Below are positions 12,501-24,728 of a DNA stretch of 64,000 nt, in pieces. The stretch spans positions 3,069,711-3,133,710 of the forward strand of contig JAQFVV010006340.1 in assembly GCA_028023455.1 (NCBI GenBank), given 5' to 3'. A program made the position numbers and the translations under genes. The stretch comes from Epiperipatus broadwayi (Eukaryota > Onychophora > Udeonychophora > Euonychophora > Peripatidae). Numbering within the stretch: position 1 is the first letter of the stretch; the number at the start of each line of letters is the position of its first letter. The notes under the pieces were generated by a model. It was not told the DNA's origin. It did no database searches and was given only the letters and a program-made list of their open reading frames with translations.

Positions 12501-15500
12501 ATAAATTTTGAAAGGTGGAAAAAATTGCAAAAGCTGATGGACAAGGACTTTTTCCAGAACTCACGTGAAAGGTCACGTAAATTACAAGACAAATAAAATG
12601 TCTGAAGTCGCACATAGTTTTGGAAATGATCAACTTACTTTGATCAGTGATGATAAATTATTAGGTAACCACCCCCCACCAAAAATAAAAGAAAGATTAA
12701 AATAAGATCCAACCTTTTGACTTTTTCAACTTTTGCTTTTTTTGTTTTATTTGACAAAAATACAGCGACTTTTTTGTTTTGGCTATACGGTTATTTTTTT
12801 GGTTTCGTCTTTATTTGTATACCCTGCTCCACTAAAAGCTTTCTTTTGAAAACCGATTTTTATTCTCTTTTTTGTAAAACTAAAAACAAACCAAAAATAA
12901 CTTTTGATTATATCTCTTGTCTCAGTGACGACAAATTATTTCTCCCCATCTCCCCCCAAAAAAGCTCAAATAAGAACAAAACTTTTGACTTTATTCAACT
13001 TTGGTTTGATTTTTTGTTTTTAAAAGATAGTGACTATAATTTGTTTTTGGCTTGATTTGTATTACACGATGTCTACTTTGGCATTTTTGAAAAGAAAATG
13101 TGTACAAATATTTGGATCAAATCTTGTAGGTAAATGATTTACAAGAATGTCAAAATATTGGTAAAAAAAGTTGTATCAAATGTCAAAAGATGTCAAAATA
13201 TGAGTAAAAAAGTTGTATCAAATGTCAAAATATTTTTTTGAAAAGGCGGAGAAAATGTAAAAAATTTTAAAATAAAAGTCAAACAAACTGGGAAAACAAT
13301 ATTTTAATAAAAGTCAGAGAAAATGTAAAAATAATTTAATTTAAAAATTGTCAGCCCTGGAATCGATATAATTGTGTGTTTTTAGCAGAGAAAAATGCCA
13401 CCAAGTGGCTGTCCTGGAATACCGATTAGTATCCTTTAATATTAGAATAAAATATTTTTAAAGCTGTTCTAATATTCTAAAATACATCCTTTCTAAGTAA
13501 TGATTTAAGTATATCATAATAAATGAAATTAATAAATCTATACATAGCAGATAATACTTTTTGTTTTGCCTTATGTTTATAGCAAATTTAGAAGAAAACC
13601 ATACTATTATTGAAATATTTACAGTAATTTTCCATAATGCAATACCTTGATAAACTTTAAAGTCTTAAGAAGTTTCATGGTTGCAGATAGCCTGGTCAAT
13701 ATTATTTTAATAATGTATTTTTTTAAAACTTAAAAAAAAAAAATTAGTTTAAAAACAATTAAAATTTGATTAGACATGTATGAAAGGAATGAGACAAGTG
13801 GATAAGTAGGTAGTTGTCATTAGGTGTGTGTAGAAGTTTTTGCTTCTCTTATGTAAGGCAAATCATGTATCAATTTTGATTGATGTAAATAACATCCCAA
13901 ATAAATCCCAATTGACCAACTGATTAAAAGGTCATAGACTTTTCAGTATTCACTGAAAAAAAATTAAAATTAGACTTAATTTGTATATTTCTAGAATGTT
14001 TTAAAGTCAATGTCTATAGTAAAGGTCAAACAAATAATTAACTTAATTACATCACTTTTTATAAAATATTAAGCAAATTGAAATATATTACATTCTCAGA
14101 CTATTTTTATTATATCTTTTTAAAATAAAGATATTTCAAATAACTTTAAATATTAGATTTAACAGTATGCTTTTAAGCAACTAATAACTTTCACATGCAA
14201 GCAAACACACATATCCTATTGCTATTTTTTTTATTTAAAAGGTGTTATTTTAATTATAGAAATTAATTATTGATGTTGGAAATTATATATTTTTAATCAG
14301 TTGAATTATAAGATTAAAATGGGACAATAAAGAAAGGCTGGCCAGGTAACTTTATGTGTTTTAAACTATATACCGCCATCAAGCGGCCTGATATGGTATT
14401 AAAATACATTACCGAATTTTATTATTGTTCAAAAAGTCTTTTTAAACGTATATTCAATAGAAAATAGTTTCAGCATTACTTAGTTCTATCATAATATAAT
14501 TTATTCTAGGATTTAATTTAATTTGCATCGAACCACAAGCTTAAAATATTTGTTGCTTAGAAGATGACGTTTAATTTTTATTTCTTTGTATTTTAAGATG
14601 ACTTTTAGTTTACACCAAAATATATCAGCAGAGAATATAAATCGATTAACTTTATTTGTAGTTTTACATTTAGTATTTTTTTTTTATTAAAAGGTGAATA
14701 GCAATATAGATCATAGTAATAGGACTTAAACAGATTAGTTCTAAGCACTCTTGTAATGCAACCAGAAAAACTGGGTATTTGAACTAATTAATCTGTTTAT
14801 ACTGACACCAATATATATGGAATTTAAACTGAAGTAAACTAAAACTCCCGGAAATAATGTGCAACAATCATCATTCATCACTGCATGCAAAGTGGTAGGA
14901 AGTCTATCTATTCTTTGAGCTCTGATAGTTTTATATATTCATTTATTGAGACTACTGGAAAATAAAATATGTATATATAAAAGACTATTTTGCGGGTTCA
15001 TCCGTCTTAAAAATTTTTGAATATTAATGTATTGACGCTTCGACTTGATCACACAAGTCATCAACTGAGTGATAAATGGTAAATGGTCTACCAGCAAAAT
15101 ATGTCTTTTATAAGTGCAACCCGTGAAAATCTTCGTGTCAACATATATATATTTCTCATCTACTTTTTTCACAATTGCTATATACTATTGATCTGCTTCT
15201 ACATTAGTGATTGTTTTAATATTGTATTATTATCAATGGATTTATATATTTATTTTTGTGTATTTAAAACAGTGATATTTTTTATATTTTCTATAGAATT
15301 TATTCCAACACTTACGATGTTTGATCTCTTAATATGCAAATTATCTAAGAAATGTAAAACATTTGTTGTATGACTACATAAAAAAGTCAAAATAGTTAAG
15401 AGCAATAAAATTAGATTTTTAACACCACTTTTATAAATATTAGCACTTTTATTTATATTTCCTGCAGATTATAATAATGTAATAAAATTAATGAATATTA

Positions 15501-15762
15501 ATAATACGGATAATAATAGAAAATTGCACAGTTAAAATGTATTTAAAATATAATTCTATTTGGCAGTATTCGTAGTGATAATAAAAATCTCATTTGAAGT
15601 TGTCATTATTTTGATTTGTTTATATATGTTCAATATTCCTAAAGATAATTTGAATGCAAAGCGGTCAAATCATATAATTGTCCAACGAACTGTATATAAA
15701 ACTAAAAAAATTCTTTGTTCTTAGTGCAAACCCAATAATAATAATATTACATTAATGTACAC
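12501..15762. other. AT-rich stretch; T-rich direct repeats at 12.65-13.35 kb
   Basis: A degenerate direct repeat joins about 12650-12810 with 12925-13060 ('gatgataaattatt...cttttgactttttcaacttt' against 'gacgacaaattatt...cttttgactttattcaacttt'). A second local repeat at 13140-13235 repeats 'gtaaaaaagttgtatcaaa'. Short phrases near 13405 and 14371 (gccaccaagtggc, gccatcaagcggc) resemble one another and may be ends of one repeat family. The 112-codon frame at 12717-13055 lies in this low-complexity sequence and is not believed. Confidence 0.4.
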
Positions 15763-16255
15763 CAGGGGTGGGCAAATAGCGGCCCGAGGGCCACATGCGG
15801 CCCTCTAAGAGTTTCTATGCGGCCCTCCAAGACAATCAGAAAAATACATCTTGAACTGAGATTTCCTTCCTGTGGATGACCACCGAAGATTCATCTATTA
15901 TTTTCCACTAAGAAGGCCACATCAATACACATGCACAGTGTAGATACTATGTGCAGGGCTTTCTTTTCCAGTTGATCTAGTTAATTTCACTTTTGTCTTT
16001 GCATTAGCAAATATATACATTTCCAACTTTAGTGAAACCATGAACCCTCCAAAAAAATCGGTGATGAATGTCATGTGTTTAATGAAGAATGGACAAACAA
16101 ATATTTCTTTGGTAATACAGTGAATAAAGCAGTGTGTTTATTGCATCATAAAAAAGGTGTGGCCCTCCACTAACCTTCACTTTTACAAAGTGGCCCCTGA
16201 TGCGGCCCTCCACCAACTTCTGTGGCCCGTGAGCCAAAACAATTGCCCACCCCTG
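15763..16255 (+). mobile_element. 493-bp hAT-family deletion derivative with 8-bp target duplication
   Basis: Ends are CAGGGGTGGGCAA and its exact reverse complement TTGCCCACCCCTG, a classic hAT terminus with the CAGGGGTG start. The element is flanked by an exact 8-bp direct repeat, ATGTACAC (15755-15762 and 16256-16263), the duplication length made by hAT transposases. Subterminal sequence is rich in gcggccc. The interior retains only a fragment of the transposase N-terminus, so it is non-autonomous. Perfect ends and target duplication suggest fairly recent insertion relative to other elements here. Confidence 0.93.
16054..16149 (+). pseudogene. BED-finger-like fragment of hAT transposase
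   Basis: One plus frame reads GDECHVFNEEWTNKYFF followed by NKAVCLLHH. This is the layout of the N-terminal zinc-finger-like segment of hAT transposases of the kind captured in vertebrate GTF2IRD2 (x-CxVFxxxWTxKYFF-x-N-x-AVCLxC). Here the final cysteine of the CLxC pair is a histidine. There is no start codon in this frame and nothing of the catalytic domain, so it is a leftover from internal deletion. Confidence 0.7.
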
Positions 16256-16263
16256 ATGTACAC

Positions 16264-16484
16264 AATGCTAGAATGAATTGTTTAAGAAACGTCAAAAAAA
16301 AAATAAGAAAAGATAAATTATTATTTCTTGCAGGTACTTCAGTGTACACAATCTTCACCTAAATTTTGTATTTGTATATATACACATTGTAGGGTTTTTG
16401 CGTCAACTAATTTACAAGTATTTTTTTCTGATATAACATTCATATATAGCAAATAAATTTACTTTAAAAACAACAATTACTTAC
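16264..16484. other. Intronic-looking AT-rich flank of micro-exon 1
   Basis: No gene seen. From about 16380 the sequence is alignable to the region left of the second micro-exon (about 41400-41510), including 'aataattacttac' at the donor. Confidence 0.5.
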
Positions 16485-16520
16485 GTGTCATTTTTTCTAC
16501 TTGAGAAGAGAAAACGGATC
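16485..16520 (-). CDS. 36-bp micro-exon (copy 1) of an unrecognised minus-strand gene
   Basis: On the minus strand the exon is preceded by an excellent acceptor (pyrimidine-rich tract ending tctgttcttag) and followed by the donor GTAAGTAATT. In the only fully convincing frame it is phase 1 on both sides and reads SVFSSQVEKMT. A paralogous exon of identical length, phase and splice sites lies at 41511-41546 (SVFYSSLDKMK). Length conservation, the position of substitutions and conserved splice signals argue for coding function. A 12-codon exon cannot identify the protein. Phase 1 on both sides matches the 339-bp exon at 32.5 kb and is typical of extracellular modular proteins. Confidence 0.6.
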
Positions 16521-17815
16521 CTAAGAACAGAAAAACATTTGGGGAAAAAAGCATTATTTTTTATTTATTAAATTTACACAATATAATCAATTGAAAATAC
16601 AATATTTTTTAGAGAAATAATGTAATTAGTCATTGGAAAATCTCATTTAATTAAATTAGAAGAATATTTATAATATGAAGTCAGTATATATTTGAAAATC
16701 GAGATTGTTGAGGATATCAGTAATACTCTTTTTATCACAAAAAGAAACCTGTCAAATTTAATATTTAAGACAAAATCATTCCATATGTTTTTTGAGCTAG
16801 ATTATATGACTCATAGACCATTCATTGGTTAAAATATGAAATGAATGGAAAGTAATTCCCATAGACTATGAAACAAATGTATTATTTCACAAAAATAAAA
16901 ATAATGTATTCTGAAGGCATATTTTATCAGTGGTATTAAAATATTAGACATATTTTATAGTGTGCTATAATATATAAAGCCACATCGTCCAGAATCCTGC
17001 AAAACAAGGATTAAAAATGTCAAACCTCATCAATAAATCATGCATATCAAACTACATTAATCATTTACATGCAAACTCAATCTTTCAATTCTGGATAGAT
17101 CTTAAAGAGACTTTCATTGATATTTCTCCAATATTTGAACATTTTATTTGTATAATTTAACCGTTTTTCTATATTATATATAGATAATATTTACTTATTT
17201 ATTACAAATAGAAGCTTCTAAATGATAGGCATTCTAAAAGGTAATATTTGACTTTTGCAAAATATGAAAGAAATAGCTAAACATTTTTTACAACAATGGT
17301 ACTTAGTGTTATTAGATATAATTTATATATTCACAAAGTTGGTAGAATTAAATAATAATATTTGAATTTTATATTACAAAGAAAAAATTAGGATTAGTTA
17401 TCTTCAAAAAAAATAATTAAAATTAATATTAAACATTTAATTTATTCTTATTAAAATTAAAAAATAAATAATTTCTTTACCTTTAACAGTAGGTCATTCT
17501 TATTTACCCAATAGAAACAGTTTCTGCTTTGTTATAACAAAATTTTGAGATGTCTTTTTAAAAATAACTGTTTTTAAAAAAAATCTCTTTATAGTGATGC
17601 ATGTTTTTTGGTTAAAATAAGTATTTTATAAAAATATTGCATGAATAACCTTTAACTCTCTGGTGTTCCTTTTACAATTCATCATTTTCTTTGATTCATG
17701 TTTAACATAGAATTTAAGATTAAACCCTTATTATTTATCAGAAAATAATATTTAGGGTATATAGCACAGATTTTCACATGATCCACCACCCTCAACTATA
17801 TCTCATAACATTGAT
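16521..17815. other. AT-rich stretch, partly paralogous to 41.55-41.95 kb
   Basis: The first few hundred bases after micro-exon 1 align with the sequence after micro-exon 2 (shared 'agaaataatgtaatta' and 'tcattagaaaatt'-like phrases), so the duplicated unit extends beyond the exon. The remainder shows no gene. Confidence 0.5.
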
Positions 17816-17819
17816 ACAC

Positions 17820-17985
17820 TTGAATATATATATATGTTGAAAAGATAAATAATCACCAATATATGGATTTCATGCTAAACCAGCAATCATCATTTGGTCC
17901 AGATTATCATCTCTACACATAAATGCAATAAGTGCTCAAATATATATTAAGGTAGACAATCTTCATACTTTAATGGATAGGTTTC
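17820..17985 (-). repeat. Dispersed repeat, family E, with hammerhead-like core
   Basis: A minus-strand copy of a repeat also found at 44.04-44.24, 44.43-44.60 and 44.90-45.09 kb. On the minus strand the order is ATGATGA (17887-17893), a short hairpin with TGCT/AGCA, then GAAA (17868-17871), then an AT-rich palindromic stretch. That is the order of a hammerhead core except that the first C of CTGATGA is A. CCAA before the core and TTGG after it can close stem I. The copy abuts a short (AT)n at 17825-17835. Probably a decayed ribozyme-bearing retroelement. Confidence 0.4.
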
Positions 17986-19838
17986 AATCCACTCCACATT
18001 CCAACTCTTCAATCAAAAAATAATAAATTTGACTTGATTTGATAGATACTTTGTTTACTACTGAAATAAATTTTAAATGTTCACATTTTCTTTTTATAAA
18101 CATTAAAAAATAGATCATAATTGAAACAAAATGATTACACAAAGATTATTTTCATTTTACAAAATCAATGAAATTTTCACTGTTTGTCATTTTTTAAAAC
18201 AAATAAACAAATATTTATTTATTTCTCTTACATCTAATGAAATATGCTTTAAAAGTTTAAATTTTTTCAATATTTGCTTATGTAGAAAGCTAAGCGTCTA
18301 AATAGTTTTAGGGTATATTTGCCTTGTCTGCTAATATAACATTCTATTTTGAAAATAATGTATTTCTATTCAAAATAAATTATGAATAATTTATATTTTT
18401 GGATTTCTAATAAATATTGTGTAGATTATTGTATAAAAATATCTAGAATTGCAATAAATTCGAAAATACATTTTTGCTTATTCAAACTATTTTCTTTAAA
18501 GAATATCATAAAAATGGTGATGTCAAAAATCTGTCAGAATATAATAGAAGGGCTTGTCAGGGTGAAGCTAAATTCTATTGTTTTGAGGAATTTTTTGATT
18601 TTTTTGCCATCTATGGAATTTTTTCAATCTAAAATTTTATATTATAACATATATAGAAAAACTATGCATATTGTAGTATAAATCTTGCAGAAATTATCAT
18701 TAGATGCAAATTAATGAAAAATGAAGCAATTTGTATGAAAACAAAGTACAGTTAAATTTTGAAATTGCAAATTTTCCTTTTGTTCACATTTTTTCTTTTA
18801 TTTGACTTCAGGATAAAATAGTTGACCAATCAAACATTGTCATTACCATTGCCTTCTAAAGATGTAGGTGGTACATCATTGTCATGCAAATTATATATTG
18901 TTATTTTGTAAAAAAAAAAAATTATAGTATTTTCATCTTGAGATTTATTTCAAGTAGTAATTTTTAAATGGTAACCCTGGTAATATAAAGCTGTACACAG
19001 TTATGCATGTTTCTAGAGAATCTTATAACAATATAGAAAAGATATAGTAATCACAGTGTCATAGTAATGCTCAAAGCAACAAATACAACAATACATCACC
19101 ACTATTGACAATAAAACCATTAAATTTTCAATAATGGAATAAAACTTTTATGAACTTTTTATTCTAGGCCCTAGGTTATAAATCAGACAACCAGAATGTC
19201 ACATGACTCCTATTAAAGGTATTTGATTCATGTAGTTCTTTTCATCTTTGATTTTTTAAGAATTAAAAACAGTCATAAAATAGAAAAACTATAGAAATAA
19301 AATTGCTTTTATTTAATTGCATTTAGTTGAGAGCTTTTTTAATTAGTTAGTTTCTTACATATAATCTGTTGTTCTAATTAAGTAAATTTGCTTCTTATTA
19401 TTGCTACTATTGGTTAGAAAATTGTTTATTATATTTGTCTGAAAAAAATGAGAAAAAAGTGACATTTTTTTGCAAAAGGGGATTCAAATTTACAATCTGT
19501 CTAATGTACAATTAGTATGAGATAATGCTAAAACACAAAAGGGATAAAATATTGAAATAAAGCAAACTAAATTACTCTAATTCATTTTTTATAAAATAAA
19601 CACATGATTAAAAAATACTAAGATGGACATCTGTTCAGTTTTAAAAAATAACTTAAATTAGGGCATATAAAAATTGATAGTGGTATCATATAAAGTTTGT
19701 GGTCATAAGGAGATATTAATGTGTGGTGTATCTTAATTACAAACAATAGGTTTCAATTGAACTGAGTAGATCACCTCTTAATGTATTTTGGATCTTTTTA
19801 TGACATTATATTTATTCATTATTAAAATATTATTTATC

Positions 19839-19839
<1 letters not shown>
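17986..19839. other. AT-rich stretch, no recognised feature
   Basis: No gene, repeat or ribozyme recognised. The 99-codon frame at 18382-18681 has the residue mix of random AT-rich DNA. Confidence 0.5.

Positions 19840-19883
<44 letters not shown>
19840..19883. repeat. (TA)n microsatellite
   Basis: About 44 bp of TA dinucleotides. About 30 bp further on, 'gtcacatgacctatatagcttgta' split by few changes resembles the start of the family D repeats at 45.57 and 61.74 kb. Confidence 0.95.
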
Positions 19884-19886
<3 letters not shown>

Positions 19887-20201
19887 TAAAATATCAGTCA
19901 TATGTCACATGACCTATATAGCTTGTACTACCAATATGTAATATATAAAGACGATCATAGATAAAGTCTTCATGTATTTTCTCTTGTAGCATTTATTTAA
20001 AAATAAAATAAATAAGCTTGTTTAGAGCTATTAGCAGGGTCTTTATATATATATGATAAACAAAACAAGTTATACATTTTGTTAACTTGCTTATAGCTTG
20101 CATTTAATGAACACTAGATGGAGCTTTACCAATATCTCCATACAAGCTTTGTTTACATAAACACTGAGAGAGATAGAATTCAATATCTCTTTCATTGTAT
20201 C

Positions 20202-20253
20202 TACCTTCAGATCAGCTGATTTCAAGCTAATTGGCTATCATCAGTCAAGGGTA
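20202..20253 (-). ncRNA. Hammerhead ribozyme, type I, family A copy 1
   Basis: On the minus strand CTGATGA (20238-20244) is followed by a 3-bp AGC/GCT stem II, GAAA (20220-20223), a ten-base palindrome ATCAGCTGAT as stem III, and C as the cleavage-site base. Stem I pairs the bases before the core with TGAAGG after the site, with one mismatch in this copy (TTGA instead of TTCA). Confidence 0.6.
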
Positions 20254-20619
20254 GAGACTAGAAACTAGATCTAAACACCAACTCTAAACTCAGCATTTAT
20301 GAAACATGTTTCTATCAGCTTGCAAGTGTGAATTTTTCAGATACATAAATATCTTCCAATCCAGTTAAACAAACTAGACAGCTATATGGCTCTGAAGTCA
20401 GTTCATTTTTCACCACATAGTAAAAGCCTCTGCAATATATATCATTGCAAAAACCTTCAAGGGTACATTTATGATAAACAAAACAAGTTATACATTTCGT
20501 TAATTTGCTTATAGCTTGCATTTAATGATCACTAGATGGAGCTTTATCAATATCTCTGTACAAGCTTTGTTTACATAAACAGGGAGAGAGATAGAATTCA
20601 ATATCTCTTTTGTTGTCTC

Positions 20620-20672
20620 CACCTTCAGATCAGCTGATTTCAAGCTAATTGGCTATCATCAGTGAAGGGTAG
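20620..20672 (-). ncRNA. Hammerhead ribozyme, type I, family A copy 2
   Basis: Core CTGATGA at 20656-20662 (minus), stem II AGC/GCT, GAAA, stem III from palindrome ATCAGCTGAT, cleavage-site C, then TGAAGG pairing perfectly with CCTTCA. Compared with the 29.5 kb family, the fifth stem I pair is C-G instead of T-A, a compensatory change. Stem III also differs in sequence but stays self-complementary. A U-U mismatch sits at the base of stem II. Confidence 0.68.
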
Positions 20673-21005
20673 GGACTAGAAACTAGATCTAAACACCAAC
20701 TCTAAACTCAGCATTTATGAAACATGTTTCTATCAGCTTGCAAGTGTGAATTTTTCAGATACATAAATATCTTCAAATCCAGTTAAACAAACTAGGCAGC
20801 TATATGGCTCTGAAGTCAGTTCAGTTTAACTACATAGTAAAAGCCTCTGCAATATATATCATTGCAAAAACCTTCAAGGGTACATTATACCAATATCTCC
20901 ATACAAGCTTTGTTTACATAAACACTGAGAAAGATAGAATTCAATATCTCTTTCGTATACCAATATCTTTATACAAGCTTTGTTTACATAAACACTGAGG
21001 GATGA

Positions 21006-24000
21006 TAGCCAATTAACTTGTTCACTAAACTATTATACCACGTGGTTGTGTGCTTATATATAAGCATACTTAATGTAAACCTATTGAAACATATCTATAA
21101 ATCACAATGTGATTTACAAATCAGAGGGCTTAATTTAAATGAATAACTTTATTCAGCAGACTTTAATTTGATTTAATTGTTATTAATAAAAATATATTTA
21201 ATTGTTAAAATTATTCCAATGAATTTACACAATCCTAAATATGTTTAGACTATTATATATAATGATTATATCTCCTGCTCACTAACAGTTATATAACTTT
21301 TGTTCCTGAGCTAGATTCACGCATAACAGTCTGTTATAGTAACAAAGGTTTGTATTCAGTGTTTTCACATCCAGTTGATCATGATCATGGATTGTTGCAA
21401 AATGGATATCCTTTAAAGTTCGTGCACTATATTTTATTTGGTTTAGTATTTACTAGAAATTAAGTTTATAATTGGCCAGTATATTAAAGGTATTATGTGG
21501 CCACAATATTGATAAAGATCAGAAAGCAGTAGCATCATAGCATTATTTTTCATTGTTATATTTCTATGGATTATCATTTATGTTATGGCTTAAATAAAGT
21601 GTTTCAAGCTGGATAGGGCTAAATAATTAGCCTGGTTTATGGTAGACCCATTTTAAATCCAGTCAGAAGATTGACTGTTGATTCATTTTTATTGTTCATC
21701 ATTCTGTGTTGATGAAGGATTACTGTTTTGGGGTAATGCAAGGGATGTGATAGTTATGAACTGATATAGTTTGGTGTTGATCTCTTAGGATCATGCCACA
21801 TGATCTCATGATCTGCCTAATTTCACTGATTCACATTTATTCATAAATAAGTTTATATTTAAATTTCATTGACTTTGGATTAATGATGATGATTTTCAAT
21901 CAACCCCACTTCATACCAAACTCTCCATACCATTAAAATATATAGATTATAACCTGAAAATAGATATGATAATAATAAAATATAATATTATATAGCACCA
22001 AAATCTTATCTGGAACAATAGAGCAGTACTTCTAGTCGATTAAAGACTAAAATTGGGCAAGCCAAATTTGTAATCTTAATAAAGATATTAGCCAAGATTA
22101 CTGGGTTTATAAAATAGAAATGTCATATACCACATAAGAAAAGGTACAGGGGTAAGCAACTACAGTAAAATATCATTAAAATATTAATCAATATTATTAA
22201 TAACCTAAGAGGAAAAATCTCAACTCACCCTAACACAAATACAAGACTCTTAGTATTGCAAGTATATGACATTGAGGTGACATTTAAAATCTTTCTCTTA
22301 CAACATATACTACAATTATCATCTTTTTTACTCATCTTTTAAATCTCTTATAAGTATACATTATATTTAATGTTTTAATATTTGGAAGGGTTATTTTAAA
22401 TCTGTGCCACAAAAAAATTCATCTTTTGAAAATAATTTCTTCATCAGCGAAATAACTTTTAAATGATGTGGTTCATGAAATAAATATGATTAATATCAGA
22501 AGAATGTGATTATTTTAACTTCAGATAATAAATTACAAGCAAGTATTTTGTTTAAAATGCCATTCTGTTATTCAAAGCATTTTAAAATATTGTTGTTGCT
22601 GACAATTTCCAGTATTCTGTAACAAATTTAAATATTAAATAGATGTGCCAATATCTTTTGAAATTGCTAATAGTTTGTACTTTGTCATTATGCTAACAAT
22701 AATGCCTTTTGATCTTTTCTAGTGCACAAAGTTTAATTATTCCAAGTATAAACATTATAATAATTCTTAATTAATTTTGCCAATAAAGCTGACTGCAATA
22801 AAAATTCTTGTCCTTGAAGTTTAAGTTCAGACATTGCACTTAGATAATTTTAAAATTATCCTAAAATACTTTAAGCTAAGAAAATAAATGTTTCAAATAA
22901 AATATAATTTTAAACTAAACCTGAAATGTAAAAAAATGATTTCAGAAGTAAAGGGTTTAGAGAGAGTGTGGAGAGAGTCTGCAGATGATAATTTCACTTA
23001 TTTATAACCTGTGCCAAGTAATGACCTTAAACACTAATTATTGACATTTAAACCTATTACTTTATTACTTTGAATCCATGTTGCACTGAAACTAAGAAAG
23101 GTTCATAACCAAAAATTTAATTAATATTTAGTTTTAAAATAAATTAATTTACTTGTCTAGACAATAAAAAATTAAAAATATTTCTTGTTAAATTAATTTC
23201 ATGCAAATATGAACATTAGAACAAAAACAAAAATTTATTGCATAATTGGCATTTACATTGTATTTAAAACAAAATAAATATTATTCATAATATATAATGC
23301 ATTCATTTATTATTTATTTTAACCTATAAATAGTACCTCAGAATATAATCTTATGTTCTCTTTTAAAATTAGACATTTAATAAGTACTTTAAACTAAATA
23401 ATTGCTAAAACTCAAACATTTTTAATCCTTCATTCAGACATTCATTTTTTAAAAACCCTATATTTAATTATTATTGACTTACTAAAGTGATTTTAAATAA
23501 ATAAATTTAAAATATTTAATTATAATATTTAGTGTTAAAATTGAACTACCATTGAATTATTATGAATTTATCTGATTACCAATAAATCTGAATATAGAGA
23601 TGGAACCCAATTTTTTAATCTTAAGTTTAATATTAGCTTTCTATTATACATTAACAGTTAAATTCTGTCTAAAACTAGTAAATGTTAAAATACACCACCT
23701 ATCATTTTCATCTATCAGCTATTAATAATTTAAATAATTTGGTATGAATAGCACTTAGTCAAGATTAAAATATTATAAATTAAACTGTCAAAAATTATTT
23801 TACAGCTACAGAATTTATAAATAAACTGACATAGTAACTTTTTATATATAAAAATCATAGCATTATAAGGCACTAACAAAATCTATTTACTATAAAATTT
23901 AAATTAGATATTTTTTTAGATATTTTGGCATAAGACATGAATTGGCATTTAGCTTCAGGGAAAAGCTAAATGTCACAATATATTTAATGATGGCAATCTT

Positions 24001-24129
24001 TCTAACATGTATACATAATAAATTATTCATTAAAATAGACGGTAAATGAATTTAAAATTGTCTACATGTATAGAGGATAATGATTAAAATGTAACCAAAT
24101 GTTCTGTTTAATTTACATACTATTATTTT
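21006..24129. other. AT-rich stretch, no recognised gene
   Basis: Nothing identifiable. One clean hairpin lies at 23943-23973, where GGCATTTAGCTT pairs with AAGCTAAATGTC (one G-T pair) around a short loop; function unknown. A tcatcag at 22441-22447 is an isolated hammerhead-core word without a partner GAAA in the right place. Confidence 0.5.
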
Positions 24130-24728
24130 TATTATTTACCATTATAATATATATATATATATAATTGTGATTAACTATTATACACAGTCTTTCAATTCAC
24201 ACAAGTTCTTTTGCGTTATTACTTAACCCTCTCCAACTGCCATTTAATTTTTTAAAACAACTCTTAATGAAAGCAAATATCATCAATTCAAATCCTAGGA
24301 TTTTGAATTTTAATATTAGCAGCCTGTTTATTAATTATACTCATTTTATTTCTATTTATGTAAAATGTCTTTTATCATGGTTTCTCTCTACATGAAGAAA
24401 TTTAACATTTTCAAGATCAAACTTAAATTTATATTTACATGTCATTTGATCTTGAAAATGTTATGATTCTTCATGAAGAGAGAAACCATAATAAAAGAAA
24501 AATTAAGGAGACATTTATTATTATTATAAATAAAAGGAATATAATTAATAGACAAGTTGCTAACATAATAATTTGAAAATTCTGGGCGTTGAGTTGATGA
24601 AGTTTGCTTTTATTGTGTTTTTTTTAATTTAAACAGTAGTTGAAGCAGGTTATGTAACTAACTGAAAGTATTTCTGCAGATTTAAAGACTGTGTATTATA
24701 GTTAATCACCATTATATTTATTATTTTT
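24130..24728. mobile_element. PLE fragment folded as an inverted repeat
   Basis: Arms of about 290 bp (24135-24425 and 24440-24725) are inverted copies around a short centre. Outer ends read as a pair: 'gtgattaactattatacacagtc' on the left, split by a base, and its complement on the right. The inner parts are GIY-YIG C-terminal sequence on both strands (FDLENVMILHEERNH on plus; a similar FDLENVKFLHVERNH on minus), matching the GIY-YIG piece at 26.3-26.7 kb. Penelope-like elements often carry inverted terminal copies, which fits. The left end abuts (TA)n. Confidence 0.6.

Larger units (their letters stand above)
20054..21005 (-). mobile_element. Retrozyme-like array, family A (418-bp period)
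   Basis: Two monomers start at 20054 and 20472 (TGATAAACAAAACAAG), giving a 418-bp period, followed by broken fragments to about 21005. The left end abuts TATATATA. The layout matches the 409-bp family at 29.5 kb: a shared 'actagatgga' block, a 'gtttacataaac' block, the ribozyme segment, then a conserved block near 'gttcagtttcac'-type sequence and 'gcctctgcaatatatatcattgca'-type sequence with a few differences. No ORF. Both monomers carry a minus-strand hammerhead. The RNA-sense strand is therefore minus. Confidence 0.75.

Noticed and set aside
12717-13055. 112-codon plus-strand frame
   Set aside because: It falls in T-rich low-complexity repeated sequence, is rich in F and L, and has no domain or splice support.
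18382-18681. 99-codon plus-strand frame
   Set aside because: Residue mix (I, K, N, Y, F, L) is that of random AT-rich DNA; no motif seen.
22218-22230. Possible minus-strand donor GTGAGTTG
   Set aside because: No open exon with a matching acceptor and no paralog.
22441-22447. CTGATGA word on the minus strand
   Set aside because: Following sequence gives no stem II, and the nearest GAAA would sit directly against the core.
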